Notes: generated by a model not told the origin, from the sequence alone. 64,000 nucleotides of DNA from Brassica napus (GCF_020379485.1 NC_063446.1:16627525-16691524), one strand, 5' to 3'; numbered from the stretch's first letter, positions 1 to 12,440 are shown. Program-made: numbers and translations.

Positions 1-2080
1 TCGTGAATCACATGTAGGGGGATAGAAATTGGATATCACAAGTTCTTAATCTTCTTTAGATTAGCGTTAAGAGAATAGTATATAAGACTTTGGGCAACCC
101 CAGCCGTTAGATCACTGACCACCTTATTGACCATTGTGAAAAAGGACGATGCCGTCCAACAAGACAGATCTTCACAATCTCACGTGTTTATATTTATACT
201 ATTAACATGTGCGGTAGTACTCAGTTCACGATCTAGATGGGTCAGATTGTCAGATATTTTCTGGCATAACATCAATGGTTTCTTTAGAAGATATATCTAA
301 TCTGATTTTATTAGAAAGAGAGTAGATTTCCTGACTGTAATTTAAATCTATTTGCTATAGAAAGAGTTAATGACGTAACAAGCAAGTTTAATTAATAGTT
401 TGCTATAGTTAAGCTTCGCTTTATTGACTGATAAAAATTTAGATTTTCAATATTGGTTGTCGTAAGAGTTTTTTTTTTTTCTTTTTTTACGTCAAACGGT
501 GATTCTATTACTCAAACTTGACCACTTGAGGTGGTCTGGATAACCAGATCGGAATAGAACAACCAATAAAAAGTAACTCCCTACGAAAAGTTATTGCAGT
601 CTTAGCTAAAAAATCAGAAGACTGGTTGCGCGCTCGTAAGAGTTTATGAAGCCATTAACTATATTAAAAACATCACAGTAGAATTCCCGTTAGTCCAGTG
701 GTTTGACCAATGGTTCATTAATGTTTTTACATCAGGAGATCATGGTGAAATGCATACCATCGAACATAGATCTCAAACGACGGTTCGGAGTGGCGCAGTC
801 ATACATGCATTTTATGATATAATTGTTGGCTCAGACGTTCAGAAAAAAACTAAAAATGATTCAAAAACAAATAGGTAATAAATAAACAACATAAACTACA
901 CAACTAAAGAAGAACTACGACCACCAAGTAAAAACTTATTCACCATTATTTTTTTGGTCTTAATATATGTTGGAAGTTCTGGTTACATAGGCACGGATGT
1001 TTTGTTATAACAGAGACAAGAAAATAAATATTTATAGGGTTTGATTTTGAAATGTGTAAACATTATTAGACTTTGGCATACTTGGTCATTATGATTTGTA
1101 TGCTTAATATTTTAATTTTGACTAGGTGTTTTCTTATGCAATGCACAAAATAATATTATATAAGACAAAAACTGAAGTTATTAATAGTTAAAATTTTGAT
1201 CTACTGGTTAATAATAATTTGTTTTTTTTGTTTTAGTTTAAATTCAAATAAATTCAACAATTGAAAATTTGATTAATCGTTTCATTGTGATGATTGTGTA
1301 TCGAAGAATGTTTTTGAATTTTTAATTCTCCATAAAATTTTGAATTTTATAAGATTATCTTAGTTTTGTATTTGTTTAGGTATACCTACATTTAGTTTAA
1401 AAAAATATTGATATTTATACAAAGTTGGCTAACTTTTTATAATTAGTTGATGTGGACATTTTCTTAAATCTTTTTGTAATTATATTATTTTAAAATTTGA
1501 ATTGTAGATGATTTATATATATGGTATGTATCTACTTTTATTATCTCATTTTAGGAATCTTACCAAAACACAAAAGATTTATCATTCTACATGTTTTAAT
1601 AAGATAATGTCATGTCATATTTTTTACCAAACGATGTCGTGTTTTTTTTTGTGAGAGTGAATGTGGTACTGACATATAAGTAAAATTAAAACAATCACTA
1701 CTCGCGTAAGGAATAAACTTTTAAAAATCTCGTAGAAAAGAAGACATTCTTAAAATTACTTTGACGTTTGGTCGAAATTTGAATATTTAATGCAGAACAA
1801 AAAAAATATATACGTAAGAATAAATTTAAATATTTGTTACCAGAAATATTGGTTTGTGAATTTAAAGTGTTTTGGAATATACATTTATTTCTGTTTTAGT
1901 GTTTGAATATTTATTCTAGTAAAAATGCAGATATAGTATTTTCAGAACCTCACATGTTTACAAGAGATTAAAGGAAAATTGGCAAAAATATCACATTCGT
2001 AATATCATTTTTTATGTTTATCTTAACCACTTTTACTTCTGGATAAACCTTTAAGTTAAATCTTTCATTAATTCATCTTT
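1..2080. other. AT-rich intergenic DNA, no gene seen
   Basis: No convincing coding stretch, RNA gene or terminal repeat is visible on either strand. The stretch is AT-rich with several short T runs and frequent stops in all frames. It lies upstream of a decayed LINE and may hold older unrecognisable transposon debris. Confidence 0.6.
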
Positions 2081-3170
2081 GCGAACTTGGAACTCGGAGA
2101 CAATTTGGATTTTAGTGGATCTTCAGGATGCAAAAATCATTGAAAGCATTCCATTGAGTAAAACTCATATAGTGAATAGGGATGAATGACATTTCACAAA
2201 CAATGGAAAATACACGGTTAAATCAGGATTGTAAGTAGAAGGAGTTTACCCAGATAAAGAAAAACCACCAGTAGTGTTCGAATCTACAATTGATATATTG
2301 AAAGCGTTATGCTGGAAAGTACGGTGTCCACCAAAGATGAAGTATTTTTTTATGGCAATTGGTGTCAGGGTGAATAGCTGTTTAGAAAAATCTGCAAGCA
2401 AGAGGACTACAATGGGATATATGTTTTACCAGATGTGGAGCTTCAGAGGAATCGATAAACCATATTTTCTTTGAATATCCTCCAGCACGTTAGGTTTGGA
2501 CACTCTCACATATCCCATCAAATCCAACCATTTTTTCCTTTAGTTCCCTCTTCACAAATATGGATGACATATTCTGAAGAGTTCACTTGAAAATGAATGA
2601 TCATCAATTTGCATAAATCTTATGGTATATTTGGAAACAAAGGAATAACAATGTATTTAATAATCTCGAGATTGATCCTAGAGAAACACTCAAATTGGCA
2701 GAAACATAATCAACACTTTGGGTTGAATCACATGTGGTGAACACACAGAGGATAGCACAACCTCCAAGGACAGCACAACCTCTGGAGGCTTTCAACTTAC
2801 CATCTATTCCAGGGCGTTGGTGTTTTACAGATGGTGCATGGAAAGATAATGAGCTGATTTCAGGACAAGGTTAATATAGTATGCTAGAAGGCTTTTAGGA
2901 TTTGATGGGGGAAATAAATGTTAGGCTAGTCTATCCATGCTTCATTCAGAGGTGGAAACGCTATTTTGGACAGTGGAGTGTATGAAGAATTTACTTCAGG
3001 TTCAGGTCATGTTTGTAACGGATTGTTCTCAAATGGTGAAGATGGTTTCAGAACCAGAAGAATGATCCGCTTTTGCAAGCTATTTGGAGGATATCAAGAT
3101 CCTGCAAGAAAGTTTCAAAAAAGTTTAACCACTTTTACCTATGAGAAAAAAATACATTTATAACCCTAGG
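2080..3170 (+). mobile_element. Decayed L1-type LINE, 3' part (zf-RVT and RNase H)
   Basis: Conceptual translation with frameshifts gives the tail of a plant L1 ORF2. First comes a zf-RVT-like block around 2270-2480, including WKVRCPPKMKYFFM and a region resembling the usual cysteine-rich finger. Next, around 2620-2705, is the linker typical of these elements (LWYIWKQRNNNVFNN, then DPRETLKLAETE across a frame change). The RNase H domain follows: RWCFTDGAWKDNELISGQG near 2816-2872, then LHSEVETLFW and TDCSQMVKMVSEPEE near 2940-3060. Several stops and frameshifts interrupt it. The endonuclease and reverse transcriptase are absent, so this is a 5'-truncated or eroded copy. No clean poly(A) tail or target-site duplication was found. 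Confidence 0.75.
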
Positions 3171-4080
3171 ATTGACTAATCTAGACTTAAGGTTTAAAGT
3201 TGAGGGGTGTGGTAGGTTTTTAGAATGTGGAGTTTAGGGTTCTAATAAATATATAAATAAATACTTAATTTTTTTAAAAATAGTTTCAAAATGAATTTTC
3301 GAATTTAAAAAGATAATTTGAAAAAAAAATTCGGAAAAAAATTCAAAATTTGTTTTTTAGAAAAACGTTCGAATTTGAAAAAACACAATTCGAAAACATA
3401 AAAAAGTTTTTATTTATTTAAATAATTATTTATTATATATATAGATTATAAGAGTCTTTTGCCTCTTAATGAAGAATATATTTTTGAAAATGTATCTTAA
3501 GTGATAGTAAACATGAATAATGGTACCAATAAAATGGTAAAATAAAAATTCTCCAAGATTAAATTATATATTGTTTAATATTTTTTGCAGGTAGTATTTT
3601 ATTTTTCAACTAGTTTTAAGAACCTGAAATTATTTGAATAACATATGGGAGATATAAAGAATATATATGAATAATAAGTAATAGATGAAGAAAAATATGT
3701 TTTGGTAACTTATGCATATTTATTTTATTTACGTATGAAATAAACAAATTTAAACATACAGTTTTTTTGAAAATAGATTATTATTATTTTACCATCCAAG
3801 TTATAATTTTTTTAACAATATTTTCAAATTTTAATTATGATATTTATTTAGACTATTTGAATGGAATTCCTTTGAGAATTACAATCTTAATTAGGTAAAA
3901 AATGCCTAACCCGTCGAGCCGTTGCCGAGGTTAGTAAACCAAAAGCATTGACCAGAAAGCAGCAGTGCGTAATTGAAATAAAAAATCTAAAAGTGAATAA
4001 AAAACAACGGGAAACCTGGTAAGCCGGTAGACCACTGCCAAAAAAGGACCAACAAGAAAATAACGTTATACAACATTACC
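3171..4080. other. AT-rich spacer upstream of the AP2 gene
   Basis: Low-complexity AT-rich DNA with runs of A and T and no supported coding region. Its right end grades into the promoter of the TOE3-like gene. Confidence 0.55.
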
Positions 4081-4109
4081 GATAATAATATCATATAGTA
4101 GTTTACTAG

Positions 4110-4345
4110 TATAAATGTTGGATCAGTCTCCTCTAAGAAAGGATATGAAATGTTCCCTCACACGTCTCCCTACTTTTAACAGTCTCTCGCCTGAAACTTC
4201 TCTTTCTCACTCTTCGCCGTCACTTTTAAACTGATCAACGTCTCAAAACCGTTAGTTCTTCGAAAATCTCCGATCATCTCCCTCTCTCTCTCTTCGTGTA
4301 TTGTGTGATCGTGTTGACTAGATTTTATAGTATTTTGTTGCAAAG
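4110..4345 (+). promoter_or_regulatory. Core promoter and 5' UTR of the TOE3-like gene
   Basis: A TATA-type box, TATAAAT, lies at 4110-4116 in an AT-rich setting. About 30 bases downstream the sequence becomes CT-rich, ending in CTCTCTCTCT near 4281-4293, as is common in plant 5' leaders. This runs without an intervening in-frame gene start to the ATG at 4346. The transcription start is inferred, not seen. Confidence 0.5.
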
Positions 4346-6538
4346 ATGCTGCTGGATCTCAACCTCGACGCTGACTCTCCCGAGTCGACTCAGTACGGTG
4401 ACTCAAACGCAGATCGGCAGACGTCAGACGGCTCCGGGAACCGAGTGGATGAGTCAGGGACGTCGACGTCATCGGTAATCAATGCAGATGCAGACGACGA
4501 CTCTTGCTCGACTCGCGCCTTCACTCACAGTTTCGATATATTAAAAGTCGGAGGAGGAGACGAAAGCACCGCTTCTATCGCCGGCGTTACCAAGGAGTTT
4601 TTCCCGGTGGCTGGAGACTGCGGGCATCTACGAGGTTCGAGCTCCAGAAGCTGGATGGATCTCTCTTTTGACACGAAATCGGTGGCTCCTGCTCCGGCGC
4701 CGGCTCAGGTGAGAAAGAGCCGGAGAGGACCGAGGTCAAGAAGCTCGCAGTATAGAGGAGTCACCTTCTATAGAAGAACTGGTAGATGGGAATCACACAT
4801 TTGGTAACTCACAATCACTCTTTTTTTTCAACTTTTATTCGTTCTTTGTGATTTTTTTTTTTTTTTTTTTTTTTTTGTAACTTATCTTTGTGAAATTTTT
4901 TGATCAAATCAAAAACTCTCTCTTTTTTTTTTTGCAGGGATTGTGGGAAACAAGTTTATTTAGGTAGCATTAATAATTTAAACGATTGTTGATAGAACGA
5001 CAAGTTTTGTTGATTTCATCTTTAACTCTCTTCTTGATTTCTCACTTGTAGGTGGTTTTGACACTGCTCATGCCGCTGCTAGGTACTTTTTAGATTATTC
5101 TTCTCAGCTTTATACTTCTGGATTAGGAAGGATTTGTACATGAATCAGATAAAGAAAGTTTTTTTTTTTTTTTCTTAAATAAACACAGAGCTTATGATCG
5201 AGCAGCTATAAAATTCAGAGGAGTTGATGCTGATATCAACTTTACTGTTGGTGATTACGAGGAAGATATGAAACAGGTTTTTTTGATATGAATGTAGTTT
5301 TGGTTTTATATCTTTCTTCTATGGAATATGTTGTTTGAGTGTGTTATTATCCTCTAAAAACAGGTACAGAACCTGAGTAAGGAAGAGTTTGTGCACATAC
5401 TCCGTCGCCAGAGCACGGGCTTCTCTCGGGGAAGCTCAAAGTATAGAGGGGTTACATTACACAAATGTGGCGGATGGGAAGCTGGGATGGCGCAGCTTCT
5501 TGCCAAAAAGTGAGCAACTTTTCTCCTTGTTGTCTTCAGTGTTGTTCTCTAAAATGAGACACTAGGAATGGTGAAGTAAAGAAAAATGTTTAGCAAATGG
5601 TACGATTGTTCAGTCTTGGAGATTTTAAAATGGTTGAATTGAAGTAGACGCTGCAATGTCCTATAATGATCATGATTTATTTGTTTACCAGAAAAAGAAT
5701 TACACCTCCCTAAGATGAACTTCATTAGTTTTCAAGATCCAACATGAGTTTCTCTCTTTCTGAACACTTTCTTCTTGAAAACAGGGCATACAACAAGGCT
5801 GCGATAAGCTCTAATGGTAGGGAAGCAGTCACAAACTTCGAGCTTAGTACATACCAGAATGAGATAAACTCTGAGAGTATGTAATCTTGTGACTATTTTC
5901 ATCATCAATCTATAGAAAACAGCTCTGATTGTTTTCTTCATCTCTATGAAGGTGGTCATGACAAACTTGATCTCAACTTGGGAATCTCTCTTTCTCCTGG
6001 GAATGCGGCAAAGCAAAATGGGAGATTCTCTCATTTCCCTTCTAATCCGTATGAAACTCCACCCGGAGTTAGCTGGACGGTAATTTCTCAATATCCAATC
6101 TCTGAAGATTCCTTCAAAATGATTTTGGACACTGTTTCTTACAAGTGTTTAAAACTGCAGATAGATACCGAGTTCATGGGAAAGCCGGTGAATACACCTC
6201 TTCCTTATGGTTCATCGGACCATCGTGCTAACTTTAAGGTAAAGAGAACAGTATCTGAAGTCAAACAACACAATTCCAGACAGTGAAACAATGTTTGATG
6301 TTGGTTTTAATGTTATGTTTTGATTTTTCAGGAGAATATAAGTGAAGCTGAAGGAGGGATGATGAGTAACTGGGGATGGCATAGACCTGGCAAAACTAGC
6401 ACCATGAGACCGCAACAACCAGGCGCCCAACCACCACAGTTGTTCTCAGTTGCAGCAGCATCATCAGGATTCTCTAATTTCCGGCAACAACCTCCCAGTG
6501 AAAATGCCTCTCATGGTTATTTTTATCCACAATTTTAA
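4346..6538 (+). CDS. TOE3: AP2-like transcription factor, TOE3-type (nine exons)
   Basis: Predicted exons: 4346-4803, 4938-4963, 5052-5082, 5189-5276, 5364-5509, 5785-5876, 5952-6079, 6161-6238 and 6332-6538. All have GT/AG borders and join in frame to 417 residues. The 26-base and 31-base micro-exons are typical of AP2/TOE genes. The N-terminus MLLDLNLD holds an LxLxL repression (EAR-type) motif, and LDLNLGI recurs near residues 287-293. A basic stretch near 125-133 (KSRRGPRSR) suits nuclear import. AP2 repeat 1 (about 136-195) looks intact. Repeat 2 (about 228-280) is altered: [15 protein letters not shown], where the family normally has CGRWEAR-G-F-GKK. The last exon carries a miR172 site encoding AAASSGF. 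Known family role: floral-transition and floral-identity repressors of the TOE/SMZ clade, acting in the nucleus. TOE3 is the best match by remembered N-terminal and C-terminal features; another TOE-clade copy is possible. Confidence 0.88.
6453..6473 (+). promoter_or_regulatory. miR172 target site in the last exon
   Basis: CAGCAGCATCATCAGGATTC plus one further T matches the known AP2-clade miR172 site except for A instead of T at the second base. It is in frame and encodes the conserved AAASSGF patch. This implies the transcript is still under miR172 control by cleavage or translational block. Confidence 0.9.
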
Positions 6539-6700
6539 CTATACAGAAGGAGGCTTACAAAAGAAATGTGTGTTTGTATATGAATTCTTTATAAAATGGA
6601 TATGCTTTCTTTATCTTTAATGTGGGAAAAGAATGTTATGCGTTGTACCTGGGTGGTAACTGGTAAGAAGACTCTTGGAAATTGGAAGACACATTTTGTA

Positions 6701-6706
6701 AATAAA
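6701..6706 (+). terminator. Candidate polyadenylation signal of the TOE3-like gene
   Basis: AATAAA lies 163 bases after the stop codon, in a T-rich 3' region. This spacing suits a plant 3' UTR. Other near-matches exist, so the actual cleavage site is uncertain. Confidence 0.4.
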
Positions 6707-6719
6707 TAAGGCACCAGGA

Positions 6720-7340
6720 TTGAATTTTTGTCGTTATGTGAAACTTTTTGAAAGGAACGTAAAGAGAGTGAGTGAGTTGATAATAGAATGCGACACATTT
6801 GGCTGCCTCTTTTTGGAACCCTCAATGGATTAGGAGACACCACTTTTTTTTCCTCTGTAAATTTCGTTAGCAAACCAAGATGAACACAAGAAAGTACAGA
6901 CACTAAACAGGCGGAAACAGAAATATCCCCTGAGACTAAGCCCATATAAGAAACAAGCTAAACAAACCGATTAAACAACAGAACATAGCACCTGGCTACA
7001 GAAACATTATCTTTTAAACAGAACATAAGACTAGAAGACTGAACCAAGGGAGCAGAAGACTTCGACACAGAAGCATCTACTCAGCAGATGTCACAAAAGC
7101 ATAACACCACCAAAGACAAGAGGCTCCTGCGTAATCCTCGACCTAGCTACAAGAGTAAACCGGCGAAGCTACAAGAGAGTCAACACAAACCCGACCATCT
7201 CTGAGAGAGAACAAATTAAGAGCTCACCCTTAGGAGACAAAGCAATAGCCTTTCTATTTGTTGTATACATATTCGTATATAACTAAAAGCCTACTATTAA
7301 ATACTTAGCCAGTAACTCTTCCATGCTCGTGTATAGATTA
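6720..7340. other. Intergenic, no supported gene
   Basis: A 118-codon minus-strand reading frame (6589-6945) overlaps the 3' UTR of the TOE3-like gene and has no recognisable domain. It is probably chance. No repeat ends were recognised here. Confidence 0.5.
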
Positions 7341-7344
7341 TAAA

Positions 7345-7840
7345 ATCATGCCCTTCGGACTGAAGACCGCTGGCTCTACATATCAAAGGCTGGTGAACAT
7401 GATATTAGCTGAGTAGCTCGGCCAGACCATGGAGGTATGTAGAAGATGTCAAATCCCTGGAAGCTGAAGATCATAAATCACATCTACAGCAGGATTTCTC
7501 CACCCTCAGGAAATACATCATGAAGCTCAATCCTGCGAAGTGTTCTTTTGGCGTTAGTTCCATGAAATTACTGGGATATATAGTGACTCATCGGGGTATC
7601 GAGGGCTATCCTGGAGCAAATAAGGGTTGTTATCCACAATTCTCTTACCAATGAGCGTAAAAGAAGTACAAAAGCTTACAGGAAGAATGGCACCCTGTAC
7701 CAGCTTCATATTCAGCCTGTCGGATTAATATCACGCTTTTTTCGAGGCGCTCAAAAATCTAAACGATTTCAAATGAAGTGATAGATGCGAATCCGCCGTA
7801 ACTGATCTCAAATCATATCTTACTACGCCTCCTCTTTGTG
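7345..7840 (+). mobile_element. Decayed Ty3/gypsy reverse transcriptase fragment
   Basis: Translation with frameshifts gives MPFGLKTAGSTYQRLVNMI, the classic gypsy RT motif. It is followed by DVKSLEAEDHKSHLQQDF, LRKYIMKLNPAKCSFGV and LLGYIVTHRGIE, then KEVQKLTGRMA and AFFEALKN from the connection to RNase H. At least one stop (TAG after ILAE) and several frameshifts are present, and the YxDD-type catalytic segment is missing or corrupted. No LTRs were found attached directly, so it is a dead internal fragment. Confidence 0.85.
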
Positions 7841-7844
7841 TATG

Positions 7845-9030
7845 GTACCATAGTATGCCATGTATTTTACCAGCTTTTAGTCATTATATATAAGTGTTTT
7901 AGAGCCTATTTATTATGTTTGAAGTCTTTTTAGAGTATTTACAGGTCCACGAATGTTTTCGAGATATGTGGTGATTTTGGAGCATTTTGAAGATAAGGTT
8001 TGAAGAAACTCGTAGTTGTCCATCGAACCACTCCAATTCGACATTCAGAGTCAAACGTCGATCGAAAATCACAACATGTCGTCGGTCGAGAGCAAAGCGC
8101 GTAAGGCCCGACTTGGTTCCCAGCCGATTTATAGCCCAAGTTCCATATCAATTACAGAAATACCCCTACCGACTTTAACCTATTATTTATGTGCTCTTCC
8201 ATTGTTTTGGACAACAAACGCTTTCATACTTTCAGATTTTCACAGCAAACATATTTAGGATTTTTATTAGTTTGGAGAGAAAATCCAAGAATCCTTCAGA
8301 GATTTGTATTGGAATTCCAGTTTTTCTACCTTATTCTATTTATGCATTCTATTCAGATATTTGCTATGTTCTCCTTTGCTATGTCTGAGTAATCACCATT
8401 GTTAGATTTAGGGTTTAAAGTAAGGTTATGAAGGATTAACCAAAACTATAGATACGCTAAGGTGATAGATATCCTTCAAGGAATTTTTTGTAATGCTTGT
8501 GTTCTAGAGTAGTTAACTCCAACTCTGAACTTAGAATAATTAAGCGCACGCGACGGCATGGTTTGTTACCTGAATTAATTCCCTTGAGCTAGGATTGCTA
8601 GAAACAAGTGACATCTGATTTAGTTAATACTAGTGAACCTCGATCAGCTCGCTAAAGCTTGCCTAGGATTTATTCGCACGCAGAAGCGACAACTGAGATA
8701 TTAGACTTAGTCAATAGGATTTATTCGCACGCAAAAGCTAGAATACTTTCTCATTTGAATTCGAGCTCTAGGACTGACAACCTAAACATATATATATCAT
8801 TATAATCATGATTACCTGAAACCTAGATCTAGCTATTTTCTCGTAATTGTTTACAACCTCAACCAATCAATCAATCAACTGAACAACTGCCTTGTTCACC
8901 TCTGTTGTTTATTGATTTACTCTGTTTACCTAGCTTAATTATAAACTGATTAAGATCTATTGTTTGCCTTAGCTCTTTGTGGATTGATCCCTAAGTAATA
9001 CGACTGAACCTCTTATTTGAGAGAAGAAAA
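7845..9030 (+). repeat. LTR-retrotransposon-like non-coding repeat, copy 1
   Basis: This block is diverged but collinear with 34598-35850. Shared landmarks in order: a start with CTTTTAGTCAT and GTGTTTTAGAG, a region around TGAGTAATCA followed by a GTTAGATTTAGGG-like segment, and paired GC(A/G)-CGC-AGAAGC / GCACGCAAAAGCT motifs (8674-8734 here). The neighbouring gypsy RT remnant suggests it is LTR or untranslated DNA of a gypsy element. Its exact boundaries and class are inferred. Confidence 0.5.
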
Positions 9031-9940
9031 GTCACTCATCATGATATCATACCGGTTAGACGAGAACAACACCTGATTATTAAAGAACAGTATAAGAGGC
9101 TAGAGTATTCATTTCTAAACTTGATTTCTTTATTTTAAGCATATCATTAATTAACGTGTGTTAAAAAAAAAGCATATCATTAACGTATTAGAATAAAAAT
9201 AAAACATATATGCTCGCTCACTCAATGAATTGCAATAATTCAAACCTATGCATCTGGACCATAGACTTCTTAGTTAGAGATTTTTCACTGACGAAAATCA
9301 ACCAAAAGATGAGAGAGGAAATGTTGAACCAGAGAGTGACACTAGTCCCGCTTAGATCCACTGGCTAGTGATGCTGAGTCTAGTGCAGTTCTTGGTGGTT
9401 ATGTCTCTGAAAGTGTCTCGGACGAAGGTGCAACCAGCAATACTATCCAAGAACGGACCGTAAAGGTCTAAAGGTCCGACGTGAACACGACGTTGATGGC
9501 ACCCATCATCTGATGGGGTTAACCAACCCTGCGTTCACTTGGCTCACAAAGCCTTTGTAAATCTATTTGTCATTACCAAACAAATAAACATGTTAACATT
9601 ATTCAGTATAGTTTATTTTCATCTAATATTATTTTACTCTTGCATATATTGCAACTAGTTTTGTTTCTTTCACTGTGTAGAAATGATCAACGTGTTTGGA
9701 AATCACAGACGATGGATTGAGACCACTTGCTAAGACTCAAAAGATGGAGTTGCTTGTGGTTGAAGCTAGTACTCAGGTTTCAAGAAGAGGTGCTAGTGGT
9801 GGTGCAACGTCTGTATATTTCAGGCAAGACTTGTCATGGATGTATTGAGATTGCATTACTCACTCATAACTAAACTTTAGAATTTCGATTTCCATAGTAG
9901 TCAAAGCATCATGAATAATACATAAAAAAAATGAAGCAGA
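9031..9940. other. Intergenic, unresolved
   Basis: A moderately GC-balanced patch (about 9290-9550 and 9680-9850) looks like former coding sequence but is broken by stops in every frame, and no family was recognised. It lies beyond the 3' end of the DUF295 gene. Confidence 0.4.
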
Positions 9941-9966
9941 GCTGGTTGATATGCAAGCAAGCAAGC

Positions 9967-11193
9967 TTAGGGAGAATTCGATGGATTGCTACTACGATTA
10001 GCATTGAGGTAAGATTGAGGTGGAATGAAGTAAGGGGCAGTGAAATTGGAGAAGTTACTTGTCTTACACTTACCCCCGAGAGTGAATATTCCGCGTTCGC
10101 TTTTATCAATGAAATAGATTGAATTTTGGCATTTCTGGTGCGAGCTAGCCTTGAGACAGAAAGGTTCAGACTTGGAGAGGAAAATGCAGAGATCTCCAAT
10201 GTCATTAGTGTAGCACCATTGCAGTGGGTTACATCTGTTAAGACCTTGCTTGAACACCCAGATTTGATGCTCTTCCATCCTCCCTCCCTTGTTGTTATTT
10301 CTCTTTCTGAACCGCTTAATCATAAACATTTCTTGCGTCGATCGTGACTCCACCAACTCTTCGACCGTGCAACACAAATCTAATTCTTCCCATTCTGACT
10401 GCAACAACTGAGGAGTGTAAAGGCCTTTTCTACACAGCTTTGGTTTCTCCAAGTTTTCTCCAAGATCCCAGTATCCAATGTGTGTGCCCCCATAAGCAGG
10501 CATGGCAAACTTTTTATCTCTCTTTGTATACATGACTCGGGAGTTGAAGAAGGCCGGGTCTTCGATTCTGATGTTGACCCACTTTTTATTCTTTTCAGCA
10601 GGCCTACACAGGCTGAGTTGAGGTCCAACGAATTTGACGGCTAAGATGCAGTCTTCGTCATCAGGAGAAGAGGATGACATGGCCACGTTTGTTACCAGTT
10701 CGGTTTGACAATGAGGCAGGGTTTCAAAATCAGGCAGTACGATTCCCGAAAAATCTGATTCCGACACTCCAGGGTTGAGATCATCTGAGAGATACGGGCC
10801 GTATTTGGAAGTAAGTACCCAGCCATGTGATGCTCCCATCGTTCCCGTTTCTGCCATCATGTCCATGGGCACCGTCTTTTCCAAAACCCTAGTCCAACAG
10901 CTAGGGCCAGAAAAATCTGTAATCATGAGTCTACCGATATCCCCTTCAAGCCAATTCTCTCCACAATGTTCAGCACCGTAGATGTGACATAGAGGGGTTT
11001 CGGACAAGAAACGAGCACCAACGAGGTGTCTCTGCGGATTAATCCGGCATCAGAAAAAAAAAACCAAAAATAAAGAACAAACAAAGTATTACATAACAAA
11101 TTAAAAAGACAAGAGAGAGTGGCTTACAACTCCTAGCGCAGGTGGTTTCCTCAGACAGAGCCTAGAGAGACGGCTGAGAAGCAGAGAACTCAT
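9967..11193 (-). CDS. DUF295-type organelle-targeted protein, copy 1
   Basis: Two exons on the minus strand: 11193-11128 and 11031-9967, joined in phase 0 across a GT/AG intron, giving about 376 residues. Exon 1 encodes only MSSLLLSRLSRLCLRKPPAL plus two residues, a Ser/Leu/Arg-rich amphipathic stretch typical of a mitochondrial presequence. Exon 2 has the DUF295 (KIB-type beta-propeller-like) layout: an ASHGWVLTS block, FVGPQLSLCRPAEKNKKWV, HIGYWDL, and the C-terminal GDLCIFLSKSEPFCLKA and NSIYFID. No F-box is present, which fits the organellar DUF295 group known from Brassicaceae. The biochemical role of this group is not established. A paralogue with the same intron lies at 37335-38509. 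The exon split is inferred from splice consensus and agreement with the paralogue. Confidence 0.8.
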
Positions 11194-11505
11194 AGTGTGC
11201 TTTTTTTTTTCCTAGTAATGCAAAAATCTCTAGTTGAAACTTTGGTAATGACTCCATTTAATATAAGATGAATAGCCTTGTTCCTCAAGTCTTTCCATAT
11301 CTACTTTTCCCTTTATGTGGTTCTCATTTTCCCGAGACATATTTTTTAATTTTTTTTTGCTTAACAACGAATGGACCCATATAACTAAGATGAGTAGCCT
11401 TGCTCCCCAAGTCTTTCGATAACTCCCTTCGGCTTTATGTGGTTCTCATTTTCCCAGTGTCAGATTTATTTTATTTATTTTGGTTACCAAAGAAATATAT
11501 GAATA
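11194..11505 (-). promoter_or_regulatory. Upstream region shared with the second DUF295 gene
   Basis: The 300 bases upstream of the start codon are highly similar to 38510-38820 upstream of the paralogue. Each includes two internal near-repeats of the form AAGATGAATAGCCTTG...GTCTTTCC...TTTATGTGGTTCTC (11268-11330 and 11390-11452 here). Similarity ends around 11505. The promoter was therefore duplicated together with the gene. Confidence 0.65.
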
Positions 11506-11519
11506 TTTTAGTTGTTAAT

Positions 11520-11547
11520 CCCGCGCAAGGCGAAAATCTTAATCTAG
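11520..11547 (+). mobile_element. Possible Helitron 3' terminus
   Basis: A GC-rich short hairpin-like segment (CCCGCGCAAGGCG) followed 13 bases later by CTAG and then T resembles a Helitron 3' end. The matching 5' end was not identified, so this is a weak call. Confidence 0.35.
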
Positions 11548-11549
11548 TA

Positions 11550-12395
11550 CACATTGTATTATAAGAAACAAATCAAAATGTAAAAATCATGATTTTAGTT
11601 TATTATTTTTAAGAATGTTAAAATTTTCAAAATTTATTATTTCAATACAAAATGGAATTAAATATCAAAAAGGCAAACTACGAGATAAATAATTGAAATG
11701 GAATTGACTCATATAAATATACTAAACATTTGGAAATTTAACATAAATATATATTATATAAAAGTTTACGCGATGTTATAAAACCATATTGAGGTTATAA
11801 GTACTCAAGGTGTCTAAACATGATTTAAAACAACCAATTATATTATGACAAATTATTATTTTAATTTTAATTTTCAAAAACGTCAATATTTCTAAAACAA
11901 TTTTCATTTAAAAATAAAATGGAAACCCATGTCAAACAAAGTAATTTAACAAAAGTAAAACACTATAAATAAATTCACTTAATATATATAATGTTTTTTG
12001 AAATTTAAAACTAAAATAATATACAAAATAAGAATTATTTTTTTAAAAAATACAAGGCTTCAAACAATTATAAGTAAATAAATTTAACTCATGATTTTCA
12101 AAGTTTAGGCTATATGCTATTGAAAATATTCACAGATAATATATACTATATATAAGTTGAGGCTATAAATTATTGAGAATATTCACATATTATTTTAAAA
12201 CACCAAAATATGCTACATCATTATTTTATTTAATATATAAAAGTTGAAGCTATAAGTCATTAAGAGTATACACATAGGATTATAAACAACCAATCAAAAT
12301 ATGAAAAATCATAATTATCATTTACTATTTACAAAACTGATTATTTCAATACAAAATATAATTTAACATCAAATAAGGCAACACTACCTTAATAT

Positions 12396-12440
<45 letters not shown>

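Noticed and set aside
6589..6945. 118-codon minus-strand frame downstream of the TOE3-like gene
   Set aside because: Overlaps the 3' UTR and poly(A) region of a well-supported gene and has no domain.
9230..9850. A further host gene left of DUF295 copy 1
   Set aside because: Some stretches look formerly coding but are broken in every frame and I could not assign a family.
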